64,000 nt of DNA from Ascaphus truei (GCA_036426205.1 WSYH01000263.1:1-64000), one strand, 5' to 3'; counted from the stretch's first letter, positions 49,431 through 59,682 are shown. Notes: generated by a model not told the origin, from the letters alone. Numbers and translations are program-made.

Positions 49431-50035
49431 GTTTTGGCGCCAAGTTTGAATAGGTGCATCTAGGCAGGGAAAGCCTCCGTTGCATATGCCTGTACACCCT
49501 AATTAATAACTGCAGTTATCCTGATCTCAAAACGGCAACGATGTCCGCCGTGTGTCCACCAGCCAGGCGCTGCTCCACGGATATCCACATTTGATCCGCT
49601 TGGAGTACTGGATATAGCACGGCGCCTACGCTGCTCCAAAGAGGTTATCCACCTCTATTTCTTCCATCCACTGTGATTACTGGGCTGATCATTTTGAAAG
49701 CCGCTAGGAGACCTGTGACTCCAGTGTCTCGAAAATCACAGGCTTGCACGACCTCCGGGTCACAATTAGAGTCCCAGACGTAGCTCTTTACCTTCCGCCT
49801 TTCCAGCTTTTACTGTGGCAGGGAGAAAACCTGATGTGACATGGTGCAGGCCTCCCTACGCGTTTCGTAGTCCTGGAGATGCACAAGTTACAAGCTGGAG
49901 AAAATAGCGGAAGAAGTATTAAGGTGCATCAGTAAATTCAATTCCATTGGTGCGCGTGAACCTGGTTCAGACATTGGGGAGCAGCTTCTTGGAACCCTAG
50001 GCCAGTCGTTTGTCTCACCATGCACCAGGTTCCAA
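49431..50035. other. Unassigned region with an ACGCGTTTCG motif
   Basis: CTACGCGTTTCGTAGTCCTG at about 49857 resembles CTACGCGTTTCGCCCAGTCC in the insertion at 6205-7090, so part of this stretch may be the same foldback family. No coding frame. Confidence 0.4.
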
Positions 50036-50135
50036 AAATAGATTGTAAGCTCTTCAGGGCAGGGGTGTGTGCCTGAAAATGTATATGCACAGTGCTGTGT
50101 ACACTGCAGCATTATTATAAAATAATACAATCGTT
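50036..50135 (+). mobile_element. LINE 3'-tail fragment
   Basis: The sequence has TAGATTGTAAGCTCTTCAGG then GCAGGGG, and further on CAGTGCTGTGTACACTG and a TAAAATAATAC end. It shares the TTGTAAGCTC and GCAGGG boxes with the tail at 47543-47813, but the downstream sequence differs, so it belongs to a related subfamily. Confidence 0.5.
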
Positions 50136-50447
50136 CCTCATAATATTATTAAGATTTTACTATTAGAAATATTATTCATGAATTTAATGGCCCTATTGCC
50201 TCACTGATAGTTCAATCATACAGTAAATTACATTACAAATTAAAGATGGTTGCATCCTATATACGGTAGATCTATAACCTGCCAATGTGGGTAAAATATC
50301 ATCTAATGTATAAAGGGTATTTAAATCTTATGTTGACAGAGGGGACCACTTTCAGTGATATATATATATATATATATGTATACATAAACATGTGGATGAA
50401 CAAAGCTAAGTGTTAAGTATTGTGGTCCAATAAAGAATTCTTAACAT
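50136..50447. other. Unassigned AT-rich spacer with AT microsatellite
   Basis: An (AT)n run of about 20 bases lies near 50359-50379. No gene. The last 8 bases, CTTAACAT (50440-50447), are the left target-duplication candidate of the next element. Confidence 0.5.
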
Positions 50448-50826
50448 TAGAGATGAGTGAAAACTGTTTCCTGGATTTTCAAGCATTTCCCCCCCCCCTC
50501 CCCCTCCCCCCTCCCGAAATCCATTTTGGGGTGTAAAATCCGCAAACAGATTTGGTCGATTTGAATCCGCACAGATTCATCAAGAATCGCCATTGGATAC
50601 AATTCACAGACGGATCTAAGTAGGATCTAACCTCGTCTGCAGATCCCTCCTGAATCCGCGCACGGGCTGCGGAATCCGCGGAGTGTATGGGCAATAACAA
50701 TCATTTGAAAAATCCGCACAGCGCAAATCGCACTGTTTCAGATTGATCCGCTGGAATCCGCTGACCAAAGGTACCGGCAGATCCGCTGCGGGTCCAAATT
50801 CCGACCCCAAAATTCGCCCGTCTCTA
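50448..50826. mobile_element. hAT-like MITE, 379 bp
   Basis: The ends are TAGAGATGAGTG on the left and CGCCCGTCTCTA on the right, an inverted pair. Flanking octamers CTTAACAT (50440-50447) and ATCAACAT (50827-50834) match at 6 of 8 positions. An 8-bp duplication and TAGAGATG-type termini fit the hAT superfamily. The interior repeats AATCCGC motifs and has a C-run at about 50489; there is no transposase, so it depends on an autonomous relative. Confidence 0.7.
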
Positions 50827-51787
50827 ATCAACATTGAATTGCTCAACGACATGGAATAGTTGGAGACGCGGTGGTGACGCTGCCTGCCACGCGCCCGTTT
50901 CCCACCGTGCCGGGGCCCGGCACCGCACCTGTTTTATTTTTTTTAATTTTTTTTTAAAGGGGAAAAAAAAATATTTAAAAAAAAAGTCAACTTATTTTAT
51001 TTTTAGAAATGAGACCGAAATTCTGGGCGGTCCCCTTTATTAAAACCGGCGAACAGGGTAATCCTTGTGCAGGGGGACGCACATTTTAGGTTTAAAAAAA
51101 GTTGGGGAAATGTTGAGCCTTGAATCTCAGTACCTTCCGCAACTGAAGGAGTTCTGAACCCCGGCTGTACAGGGAATACTGTGTGTTTACTGTATAAATA
51201 TTTGTTTGCTCATTTGCATGTGTGCTCCCAGAATGCACTGCACTTGTTCTGTGACAAGGAGAATAGTTTGACAAAGCAAGGCGGATCAGCCCTATCTACT
51301 CAGTACAATCCGCGCACAGATATTGGTTGGCCATTTTTGCTATTCTTATACAGTACATCAGTCTTAGATACCAAAGATTTCTATTTCCTATCCACTGAGT
51401 CACACATACACGCCTTGTTTGTAGGAAAAGAAACCTTTCTGAATTCGGGAAACAGAAGAAACATTGTCTGGACGAGGAGGAAGCCATCTGACTCCACTTG
51501 TGGTTCCGTGAAGATGGGAACAATTATCATTAGGTCTTTATTTATTCCCAGACCCGAGGACGGCACAGCGGGAATAACCTGGCAATATAACCCGGATGCA
51601 GAGGGGCCGCTAATGTGTGAGGAACCGATATCCCGGACTGTCGCTATTCACTGTGTACCAGGCACGGCAAAAATGCTGTTTCACACATTAAAATTAATCT
51701 AAACGGAAAGGGACTATTAGCCGCGGCTATTCAGCCGCCATGGGACAGTTGGCCCCGTCCAGTTCGGCCCTGAGGTAGGACAATTAG
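50827..51787. other. Unassigned region
   Basis: An A/T homopolymer-rich stretch lies at 50931-51005. A 173-codon open frame at 51181-51702 has no domain that I recognise, and I do not call it a gene. Confidence 0.35.
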
Positions 51788-51871
51788 CGTTAGGATTAGG
51801 AGTCAAGGTTTTTAGGGTATGGGATTAAGGTTTAGAATTTTTAGGGTAAGGTTTTTAGGGTAAGGGGTTAA
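51788..51871. repeat. Degenerate telomere-like (TTAGGG-related) stretch
   Basis: TTAGGATTAGG, TTTTTAGGGTA and GGGTTAAGG motifs fill about 85 bases. There are no perfect consecutive TTAGGG units, so it is at best a decayed interstitial telomeric repeat. Confidence 0.4.
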
Positions 51872-52246
51872 GGTTCCGGGATGCCTCACACGGAGGTTCC
51901 CGGATGCATCACACGGAGGTTCCGGAATGCATCACACGGAGGTTCCGGAATGCCTCACACAGAGGTTCCAGGATGCAACACACGGAGGTTCCGGGATACG
52001 TCACATGGAGGTTCTTATATGCATCATATGGAGGTTCCGGGATGCGTCACCTGGAGGTTCCGGGATGCCTCACACAGAGGTTCCAGAATGCATCACATGT
52101 AGGTTCCGGGATGCCTCACATGGAGGTTCCGGGATGCGTCACATTGAGGTCCCAGGATGTGGCACACGGAGGTTCTGGGATGCATCACACTGAGGTTCCG
52201 GGATGCGTCACATGGAGGTTCATGGATGCATCACACGGAGGTTCCC
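51872..52246. repeat. 23-bp minisatellite, about 16 copies (unrelated to the 47-49 kb array)
   Basis: The unit is GGTTCCGGGATGCATCACAC plus GGA. Variable positions alternate GCATC, GCCTC and GCGTC, and CGG, TGG and AG. It abuts the gag capsid remnant at 52250. Confidence 0.93.
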
Positions 52247-52249
52247 TGA

Positions 52250-52520
52250 ATTGAGCCATGGGCTCATCCTCATCGTCTTCGCTTGTGTAGGACTGGGTCA
52301 GTAGTTCTAGCAACTCATGAGCAGTAACTTCTCCCTCTGTGTCCCGATGCTTTCATACCAGTTGTGCGGCCGGGGGCCGAAGACACTCAACCGGCCTCTG
52401 TCGCTTGGCGGCTTCCGAGCACGACCACTCGTCTAGCACATGGACAGCATGTTTCCTCCAAGTCTCAAACCCTTCTTCTCCTAAAGGCGTAGGCACTATT
52501 CCGGAGAAGGCCTTGAGCTT
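52250..52520 (-). pseudogene. gag capsid segment, PNMA-like (copy 2, part downstream of the solo LTR)
   Basis: The minus strand encodes KLKAFSG, then GEEGFETW, then a helix with VLDEW, SEAAKRQRPVECLRPPA and, after an in-frame TGA, AHELLELLTQSYTSEDDEDEP. The series FSG, EE.FE.W, AEK.RR..E.LRGPA is the N-terminal capsid pattern of PNMA/Arc-type Ty3/Gypsy Gag. In intact relatives this domain assembles into capsid-like shells. The frame is continuous with the gag N-terminal side once the 771-bp LTR at 52521-53291 and one AGCTT copy are discounted, so that LTR landed inside gag. At least one stop and an upstream frame change make it a pseudogene. Confidence 0.7.
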
Positions 52521-53291
52521 TGTAACGCTTGACTGCCCGCAGATCTGGCCAGTCCCCAATACTGAGATGGGTAAGGGTATAACACGCACCCACAGCAGTG
52601 AGAGCGTGCCCGGAGTGTGGTATGATGCGTTGCCGGGCCTGGTGAGAAAGGGTTAGCCTGATACTTGCCGCGTCCGGGGCGCCAGAGGTCCGAGGGTAAA
52701 GATCCTGGAGCCGTAGGTCAGGGGCAGGAGAGAGCAGCGTAGTGAGGTCCAAAGCCGAGTCCAAGGAGTAGCGAGGTACACGAAGTCTAACGAGAGCCGA
52801 GATCAAATCTAAGGGAATCAAACGAGGGCAGGGACTGGAGCGAGAGCTACAACACAAAAGAGAGCCAGGCATAGACCTCCGTACTACAAGAGCCATAGGA
52901 AAACTATGCAGAGAGAGGAAGGAGAGGGCAGACAGGAACTATAAATGCCAGTGAACCAATGGGAGCAAGAGGCAGAGCGGGGGCTTGACTGAGCGGTCCC
53001 AGGGATAGGTTAGGATGCCTGGTGTGGTGTTCCCTAGTAGGAATAGCCTTCAGCTGCTGGGAGGTGGAGCCAAGGCTGCAGGAGGAGTGTAGAAGAGGAC
53101 GGGTGCGCGCGCGCCCTGTAACACTCTCCTGCAGCGTGTGGGCAGAGGCGGCGTGTGCCGCGGAGGAGCGGCGTGGCGTCTGACCGGAGCGGGTAAGGAG
53201 CTGACGGGGAGGGGGCCTGGGACGAGCGGCAGTACTGGGAGCCGGGGTGACGGGGACCCGCTGTAAGGCGCATGTCCCCCGATCCCTTACA
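52521..53291 (-). mobile_element. Solo LTR, 771 bp, with perfect 5-bp target duplication (second LTR family)
   Basis: On the plus strand it starts TGTAACGCTTGACTGCCC and ends GGGATCCCTTACA-like (GATCCCTTACA), giving inverted TGTAA...TTACA termini. The pentamer AGCTT is present on both sides (52516-52520 and 53292-53296). No internal region follows, so it is a solo LTR or a single-LTR remnant. It interrupts a PNMA-like gag. Two further copies of the same LTR, as halves, lie at 58803-59010 and 62042-62615. Orientation (minus) is inferred from the TG end and the layout of the related copies. Confidence 0.88.
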
Positions 53292-53938
53292 AGCTTTCTG
53301 TAATTTTGTGACTGTGAAGACATAGATAGGGCCTCCACTAGTTGTGGTAGGGTCACACCCAGTACTGAGCCACCACTTGCTAAGCGACTATCAGTTCCAT
53401 GCCTGTGGCTAGGGAGAGGTGACAGTGGTGGACTACCAGTCCAGCTTGTGACTCCGTGTAGAGTATTTTAAGTGAACGTTACCCAAGGTAGGAATACGTC
53501 CGGTCTGGCCAGAGTACTAGTGGCCACATTCACAGTCTTCCACTCTCCGAGATTGTAAGGGAAGGTGGAGACCTTTATTGGTGAAGAAACCCTCGTGGAG
53601 GGTTCCGCCGGCGATGGGTTAGTTTGAGGGGATGCTAGCCCAGGGTATATAAGCGGGCACCCATGTGGTAATGTCTCTGGCAGGTATATCACCTGTGGGG
53701 CACCTTCAGGACATATTTCTTGCCCTGTGGCTAGCAGCACTACACTCCCTTGGCGAGTGGTGTCATACTTCCTGCTGATAATCCTGACATGGCTCATGTC
53801 AGGGGACCTTTCTACTCGGTTGCGGACAGTGAACATGGAGGTGAAAGCGGGGACTCCTCCCACTGCGACCACGTGTCGTGTAGGTTCTTGGAGCTTTAAG
53901 GCCCAGTCGTGGACCTGCTGCAGCGTGGGCATAAACAT
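53292..53938 (-). pseudogene. gag N-terminal region, PNMA-like (copy 2, part upstream of the solo LTR)
   Basis: The minus-strand frame begins at 53938, 78 bases inside the LTR end at 54016, as expected for gag. Residues 1-85 show VHDWALKL, VVAVGGVPAF, VRIISRKYD and VVLLATGQEI, an RRM-like PNMA N-terminal layout, followed by CPLIYPGLAS and a Pro/Ser-rich linker. It aligns with copy 1 (2722-3036). The frame stops at 53468. Further Gag-like sequence (SQSQNYRKL near 53300) is in another frame and leads into the capsid segment beyond the inserted LTR. No Cys-His knuckle was seen. The assignment is by motif; a profile search would settle it. Confidence 0.68.
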
Positions 53939-53995
53939 GGTGAATCTGGGGGTTTCACAATCTTAGACTGCTGAGTAGGGCACCCCAGGTCTGAG

Positions 53996-54015
53996 ATCTC
54001 AGCAGCGCCTCCAAT
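53996..54015 (-). promoter_or_regulatory. Candidate primer-binding site of LTR element copy 2
   Basis: On the minus strand, ATTGGAGGCGCTGCTGAGAT sits directly after the LTR end at 54016, matching the equivalent site at 3098-3116 with one main change. The tRNA is not identified. Confidence 0.5.
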
Positions 54016-54960
54016 TGTAGCTTACTTTCCCCCACCCCTGGGAGATGTGTGGCTACGGTGTGTGAATGCGGTGCAATACCTGCTGGTGCCCAGGAGATCC
54101 GAGCCTCCGTTGCTGGAAACCTGGGGTGCACATGAGTGATGCTCGGTAGCGCCTCCACCTGTACACGATTCTATGTGTAGAATGACCCCGTTACAGGACA
54201 CAAAAGAAATACACACGTGCTATACAGAACGGTTTTAATGGGTGCAAAGGAATATGATATACAGCCTACCCACCAGGTCACGCACGGCCGTACCTACCCA
54301 CTGGAGTTACGTCCCCAAAGTACCTAGGGGCCCTTGGGCACCCAACCAACCCAGTGTCCACAAAGTCAATACCCCACCCAATGTGTGGTACAGCGCTGCC
54401 CACTGTAGTGTTGTTGGTGCACGTGATACATTGGGTACTTGCCGGGTGCGTCCACACCCGGGTGCGCTGGCGTAGCGATGATGGGATCCACGGATCCAAG
54501 ATGTCCTCCGCGAAGTCTCCGCTTCTACATTGGGTAGGTCCCGCGTGGAGTGTACCACCGTATGCAATGTCTCTTTGTTGCAGGTGTCAGGTCCCAGATC
54601 ACCTGAAGCCAGGATACAGCTGAGTCCTAGTCGAGTCCCTCACTCTGGTACTACAGGGGCCGTGTCCCTATCTTTGGGCCTGTCCCTGCAGCAACCACAA
54701 GCTTTGGTGAGTCATGGCATAGCTGGGGCCTAATTGGGTCTATGGCCTAGTGCAGGCGCCACAGACACCTGCACACACACCCCCTACCCTGAAGGCGTCC
54801 CAGCTCCGACTGGCGTGGCTCTTAGCGCGCGCAATGTATCAATCGCCCTGCAGGAGATTCTGTGCACCCTATTGGCTGATACTTGGCATGTGCCTGTAGC
54901 CCCTGGAGCTGCTGGGAATTGTAGTTCCCCCACGAGGAGCCTATCTGCTGCATTGACACA
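54016..54960 (-). mobile_element. LTR of gag copy 2 (first LTR family), far end uncertain
   Basis: It begins with plus-strand TGTAGCTTAC at 54016 and runs colinearly with the LTR at 3117-5030: GGTGCAATACC, CCTGGGGTGCA, GCGCCTCCACCTG, a TGTAGAATGACCCC box, CTGTCCCTGCAGCAAC, and GCTGCTGGGAATTGTAGT at about 54910. The outer boundary could not be found; similarity ends before the poly(C) run at 55089. The copy is diverged from copy 1, so it is an older or separate subfamily. Confidence 0.65.
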
Positions 54961-55085
54961 TACATATGCTGTACATACACACGGCACACACCAGCTTGAG
55001 AGAGGCCCGGCATGGGACAGTGCAGGAGGCAGGCCAGCAGCTGGGGAGATGCCGGTTGGCAACAAGAGGCCTGACCAGTGCTGGC

Positions 55086-55119
<34 letters not shown>

Positions 55120-55494
55120 ACAGCCAAGAGCAGCACAGTGAGGAGAGCCGCATGTAGGTGCTGAAAGAGCGGCACGCGGATCAGTACCGCGGGCTGCCTA
55201 CCCCTGGCTTAGGTCAACAACTCCACCAACTATATGATGGTGTCAGCCTCCGTGCTGGAGAAAGCACCTTCAAACGCCGGAGTAACTTCTTTCTAACATT
55301 TGGCACATATTGGCCTGAGAGGAAATGATTGATTCAGGAATAGACCATATTTAGCCCTAACACTGTGTATCAGGCAACAAGACTGTGGCCATGTCTACCA
55401 ATCAACGCACAACTGTACACACATATACATACTGTAGGGGATGCTGTAAAAACACGATATATACGTTTATCTTTTTCTGCCTTATCCTGCAAGT
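54961..55494. other. Unassigned stretch with a 31-base poly(C) run
   Basis: C-homopolymer at about 55089-55119, a likely site of length error. The rest may be the decayed outer part of the LTR, but I cannot align it. Confidence 0.45.
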
Positions 55495-55760
55495 CTAAGG
55501 GTGATTCCCCACTGGCGCTGAGCGCGCTCACCGGTTGACCTGCAACATGCGCAAGCGCGCGGGGGGAGGAGAGGGGGGCGCATTGCAAGCTATCGAGTGA
55601 GCGCGAAAGTTTAAAAAATGTATTTACTAAAGCGCCGAGCGTGTGTGCCCGCGCATTTGCGCGTGCGCATTGCGTGAGCGGGAACATGCATATATATATA
55701 TATATGCATGTAACTGGCCAAGCTCAGCGAGCTCAGCACCAGCGGGGACTCAGCCTAAAG
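55495..55760. mobile_element. 266-bp MITE with imperfect ~38-bp terminal inverted repeats
   Basis: The left end CTAAGGGTGATTCCCCACTG and the right end AGCGGGGACTCAGCCTAAA are inverted and similar, with GGCGCTGAGC and GCTCAGCACC just inside. The interior is rich in GCGC words and contains a perfect 28-base palindrome at 55684-55711 (ACATGCA, then AT repeats, then TGCATGT). No transposase and no clear target duplication. Confidence 0.6.
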
Positions 55761-57189
55761 CTGCCGTCAGACACGTCGCTAGAGAAACGCTGATTTACCC
55801 ACCATGTAAAGCCACTGGTTCCATCTGACGCCCGTGTACACGTCCCCGCTTTGCTACCATGAGATAACATGCCCAGGCTGCGACGCGTTGCAGGCCCCTG
55901 CGGCCACGGGAAGGGGATACTAACACTTTCATCTGCAGGGGGAAATTGAGGATAGTGGCCTTGCAGTGACAGCTGAGAACTGAGATTATCCCATTGGACT
56001 GGGGGAGTGTTTCCAATTAATGCCTAATTAAATCAGGGGAGCGCTTTAGTCACAGCTCGCCAGGTTGCTTGCTTCCTCCCAGCCGTGCATTCCTCCTCCG
56101 TGTAATCATGGTTCACATCTCGTCCTAGTTACACGATCGGGCTCGGAGATGTCATTCAATCGTACATCAATATTTTCCTTCCATTAGCCGGTGTGTTGGT
56201 TAATTCGACGTAACGCTCTTTCCACTTCACTGAAGCTGCTCTGCGAGATTGCAGAGATTCATTTGGAGTCAAGGTCACGGACGTTCCGGTTTGCAGGAGA
56301 TATCAGTGACCTTCTCTGGGTTCCTACTACAGAAAAAACAGGCTTGTGAGATACTCCGGGGTAAGAATCCAATGGTGGGCCGATCAGGCACTGGTCACAT
56401 GGAAGCTCCCATTGACCCTAATGAGAGTTGCCATGTTTTAGTGCCCAGATCGGCACTATTGCAGGACTTGGATACATTAGAAAAGTGCATGAATCACACT
56501 CAATATACGTTTGTGCCTCTTGGAGACAATTTATAAGTGCTTGATATTTTAACCCCTTCTATGCTTGCTTGTGATGTGTAGAGTGTTAATAGAATGGGTT
56601 ACATGGCACATACAACAATGGGATATATCAAACTCTTCATCTTTCTGTCATTTTTCCACTTTCCGCCTGTTTTGTGTTATTTTTTTGTATTCTTATTGAC
56701 CTCTGAACATGTACTCAGTGCTGTAGAAGATGTATTCGCTACAGAAGACAAAACAAGATCAGCACAAGCCCGACAGACTTTCTGCAACTGGAAACAGAGA
56801 TGCCTATTCCATACGCCGTGAAGACGTCTTCTCGCTGGTGAAGAATGAATCTGCAACCAAACGAATGGAGCTTCAATCTTCCTAGGCAAGGGGCCAGAGG
56901 TTTTAGAGCATATAGAATGGGGAAGATGTGGGACAGCTACACTACATAGGGGCTTATTAATCAAGCTTCATTACTTGATAATGTACCGGAACAGGCGTTA
57001 ACTCCCATAAACGTCAGCTCACCAGCCAACAGCCCTTACCGGGCCCCGGGGAAGGGTGCCAAGGCTGTCCCGTAAATCTGGGGGAATCTGGGGGAATAAC
57101 TTTGTGGGAACCTCACTGGGGCGTGGACATTGTGGGGGACGTGGTGTGGGGCATATACAGTGTGAGTATTGTGTGGGGTATTACTGTTA
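55761..57189. other. Unassigned region
   Basis: No gene or repeat family was supported. Short frames (for example 56249-56536) lack any recognised domain. Confidence 0.35.
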
Positions 57190-57460
57190 TGTGTTGTTAT
57201 TGTTATTAGCGTGCTAGTAAACTGTTACATTACACCTGTGTGGTGTGGATTACTATTCTTGTATTGGTTCCTGTGAGGGGTTATCCTGCAGAGCTAGGAT
57301 CCCTCCCAGGTGGAGGCGCTGCACCGAGGAGAATGAGAGCTCACCCCAGGCTCCCAGCGGCGGAGGCTCAGGCCTTCTGTGTACCACAGGTAAAGGCAGC
57401 ACGCATAGTTCCCTTAGTCACGGGGAACATATATGTAGGTGGGGGGAGGGAGAGAGTCCG
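57190..57460 (+). mobile_element. LTR fragment, plus orientation (first LTR family)
   Basis: TAGTAAACTGTTACATTACA, GGTTCCTGTGAGGGGTTAT, AGGTGGAGGCGCTGCACCG, CCCCAGGCTCCCAGCGGCGG and CATATATGTAGG follow in the same order as on the minus strand of 3360-3117. No primer-site or gag follows, so it is a truncated copy inserted in the opposite orientation to the two gag-bearing copies. Confidence 0.65.
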
Positions 57461-57759
57461 TTTGTGCACGGTAGAGAAATCCAGAGTTGGAAGCCGCACA
57501 GGAAAAGTCTTGGAGGTGGGAGTGAGAGGAAGTAAGAAGATGGCGAGACAGAGATCGAGAGCAGAGCGTAGACTATGGGGCCTATGCTATAAGCTTTCAT
57601 AAGCCACTTATCGGCCAAAATGCCGACTGCTATTCAGTAAGCCTCGATACGTGGACGATAACAATAAAAGAATGAATCGCCAAAACATGGCGGGTGTTCG
57701 GAGGTTCTCATGTGGTCGAAGGGTCTACGCTTCTAAAGGTGAGAAAAATATTGAACGTA
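57461..57759. other. Unassigned spacer
   Basis: GGGGCCTATGCTATAAGC near 57577 shares GGGCCTATGCTA with a stretch near 61207 and may be one end of another MITE. The last two bases, TA, could be a target duplication of the next element. Confidence 0.35.
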
Positions 57760-58162
57760 CACTGGCGACACACTTTATTCGAGCTCGGCTAGTCCCATGA
57801 ATTCGGGTATACCCGGGTGTATTGAGGTTTGTGACTGTTTTCTGCCCGAGTGCATTGAGGTATTTTCCAGGCAGGGATTGAAGCATTTTATTCCCGCTGG
57901 CTGCAATACTGCACAGTGTATATATATATATATATACTGCATTACAATTCATGAATTTATGCCATCTGGTAGACACGCGAAGCATTGCAGCCTATTAAAT
58001 CCTAATCATTATCATTTAACAGATCAGCCGCCCGTCAGCCAGGCATGAACCCAGGCTGGGAAGGCAAACGCAACGGGGCTTGTCAGAGGTGAGGAGCGGC
58101 GCATTCCAGGTATCTGCCAGGTACATACCGGGTATTTGCTCGAATAAAGTGTGTCGGTGCAG
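57760..58162. mobile_element. 403-bp TIR element flanked by TA
   Basis: The left end has CACTGGCGACACACTTTATT then CGAGC; the right end has GCTCG then AATAAAGTGTGTCGGTGCAG. They are inverted copies differing at a few terminal positions. TA dinucleotides flank both sides (57758-57759 and 58163-58164), compatible with a TA-duplicating superfamily. The interior includes an (AT)n run at about 57918-57936 and no transposase. Confidence 0.65.
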
Positions 58163-58802
58163 TATGTAATTTTATCTTGACAGGTTTTTTGATTATATAT
58201 TTTTCTTTTTATGTTTTTCATTGCCCATTGACTGATAATGTATTAATCTGTGCCGTTTAGGGTACAGAGAAACACAGTGACAGCAAATGCTTTTTTTCTA
58301 TTGATTGTTGTTTTTTTCTTTTTCTGTTCATTGTTTGGCTTAAATTGTTTGTAATTTGGATGGCTTGTTTTTATTTCATTTTCCGATTGTTTAGCGGTTT
58401 TAAATAATTATTTATTTTGTTGGCTGCTTGATTTAATTGATGTGTTGGCTAGTGGTGTTATTAATTAATTGATTTGTTGGCTAGTGGTTTAAATTAATTA
58501 ATTGATTTGTTGGCTAGTGCTTTTATGTATTGAATTGTGGTTTTATTTCTTGAATAGTTTGCTTGGCTATGTGTTTATTGAATTGTATTCTTATGTTTTG
58601 GAATAACAGATTTTTTATTGTTGTGCTGTTTTGGACATAGATCAATCTTATTTATGTGGCTTACTATTAGGCTTTTTAGTTCTTTTATTGTTGGGGTTTT
58701 TAGGTGCTTGTGTATATATTTTATTATTGTGTATTTTTGGCCTTCATGTTTTTTGATTAGGGTGCTACTGTATAGTGGCTTATCATCCCCATATTATATG
58801 GG
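58163..58802. repeat. T-rich region with a degenerate tandem motif
   Basis: TTGATTTGTTGGCTAGTG and close variants recur at about 58437-58520 with spacing near 35-45 bases, inside an AT-rich stretch dominated by T on the plus strand. The rest is unassigned. Confidence 0.5.
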
Positions 58803-59010
58803 TGTAACGCCTGTATGCCCGCAGACCTGGCCAGTCCCCAGTACTGAGGTGGGTAAGGGTATAACACGCACCCACAGCAGTGAGGGCGTGCTCGGAGTGT
58901 GGTAAGATGCGTTGCCGGGCCTGGTGAGAAAAGAGTTAACGATATACTTGCAGAGTCTGGGGTGCCAGAAGTCGGAGGGTTAATGTCCCAGAGCCTAGGG
59001 TCAGGAGAAA
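58803..59010 (-). mobile_element. 3' half of a 771-bp-family LTR (minus orientation)
   Basis: The sequence starts TGTAACGCCTGTATGCCCGC and aligns with 52521-52730: CTGGCCAGTCCCCAGTACTG, GGGTAAGGGTATAACACGC and TGCGTTGCCGGGCCTGGTGA. It breaks off at TAGGGTCAGGAGAAA (58996-59010). The missing 5' part is present in the opposite orientation at 62042-62615. Confidence 0.85.
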
Positions 59011-59395
59011 AAATGAAAATGTGTGGTGCTTCTGAGAAAAACCTTTATGAATATAAATATTAATTTCATTTACACAAACTATTCCTGAGATGATAACCCC
59101 TTTTGATGAGATGAATGGGAAACTCACTCCTCCATATACTCTGACTAGTGGGTAACGGCCCCCACAAACACTGCAGTAAGGGGCCACACTTATAATTTGA
59201 AAAAGTGTCCCAGCATATATGTCAGATTGCAGTTATACAAAATTCTACAGAGTTCATAGAGAAATAACTCACTTTTGGAGTGGATGTGATCCCATGTGCT
59301 TCTTCTGCCAGATAGGGGTGTGCATCCGATTTTTCTTGAAGGATAAACGTGAAGAACAGAGAAAAAACAGGCACCGTTGCTCAGGAAGGGCAAAA
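59011..59395. other. Unassigned segment ending in a 50-bp sequence repeated at 62613
   Basis: 59011-59345 is not recognised. 59346-59395 (TAAACGTGAAGAACAGAG, then CAGGCACCGTTGCTCAGG and an A-run) occurs again in the same orientation at 62613-62668 with two or three changes, and in both places lies close to the 79-bp minisatellite. Confidence 0.6.
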
Positions 59396-59682
59396 AAAAA
59401 CCAAGAATCCTACACTAACTCATCTCCTCACCCCCTCTGCAACCTGCTCTCTCTATCCTATCCCCTCACATCCCCACCGCCAAGAGTCCTACACTAACTC
59501 ATCTCCTCACCCCCCTCTGCAACCTGCTCTCTCTATCCTATCCCCTCACATCCACACACCAAGAATCCTACACTAACTCATCTCCTCACTCCCTCTGCAA
59601 CCTGCACTCTATCCTATCACCTCACATCCCCACCGTCAAGAATCCTACACTAACTCATCTCCTCACCCCCTCTGCACACAGG
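59396..59682. repeat. 79-bp minisatellite, about 3.7 copies
   Basis: The unit contains AAGAATCCTACACTAACTCA, CTCCTCACCCC, TGCAACCTGCTCTC and CCTCACATCCCCACC. It is the reverse complement of the array at 62722-64000. Confidence 0.93.

Noticed and set aside
46977..49459. Evolutionary divergence of the 23-bp repeat as evidence of great age
   Set aside because: Divergence follows distance from the N gap and is dominated by indels, so technical error is the simpler explanation.
51181..51702. 173-codon ORF on the plus strand
   Set aside because: No recognised domain, no splice or promoter evidence; length is near the chance upper range for this much sequence.
51872..52246. CRISPR-like or coding 23-bp repeats
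   Set aside because: Tandem without spacers; open frames are periodic artefacts.
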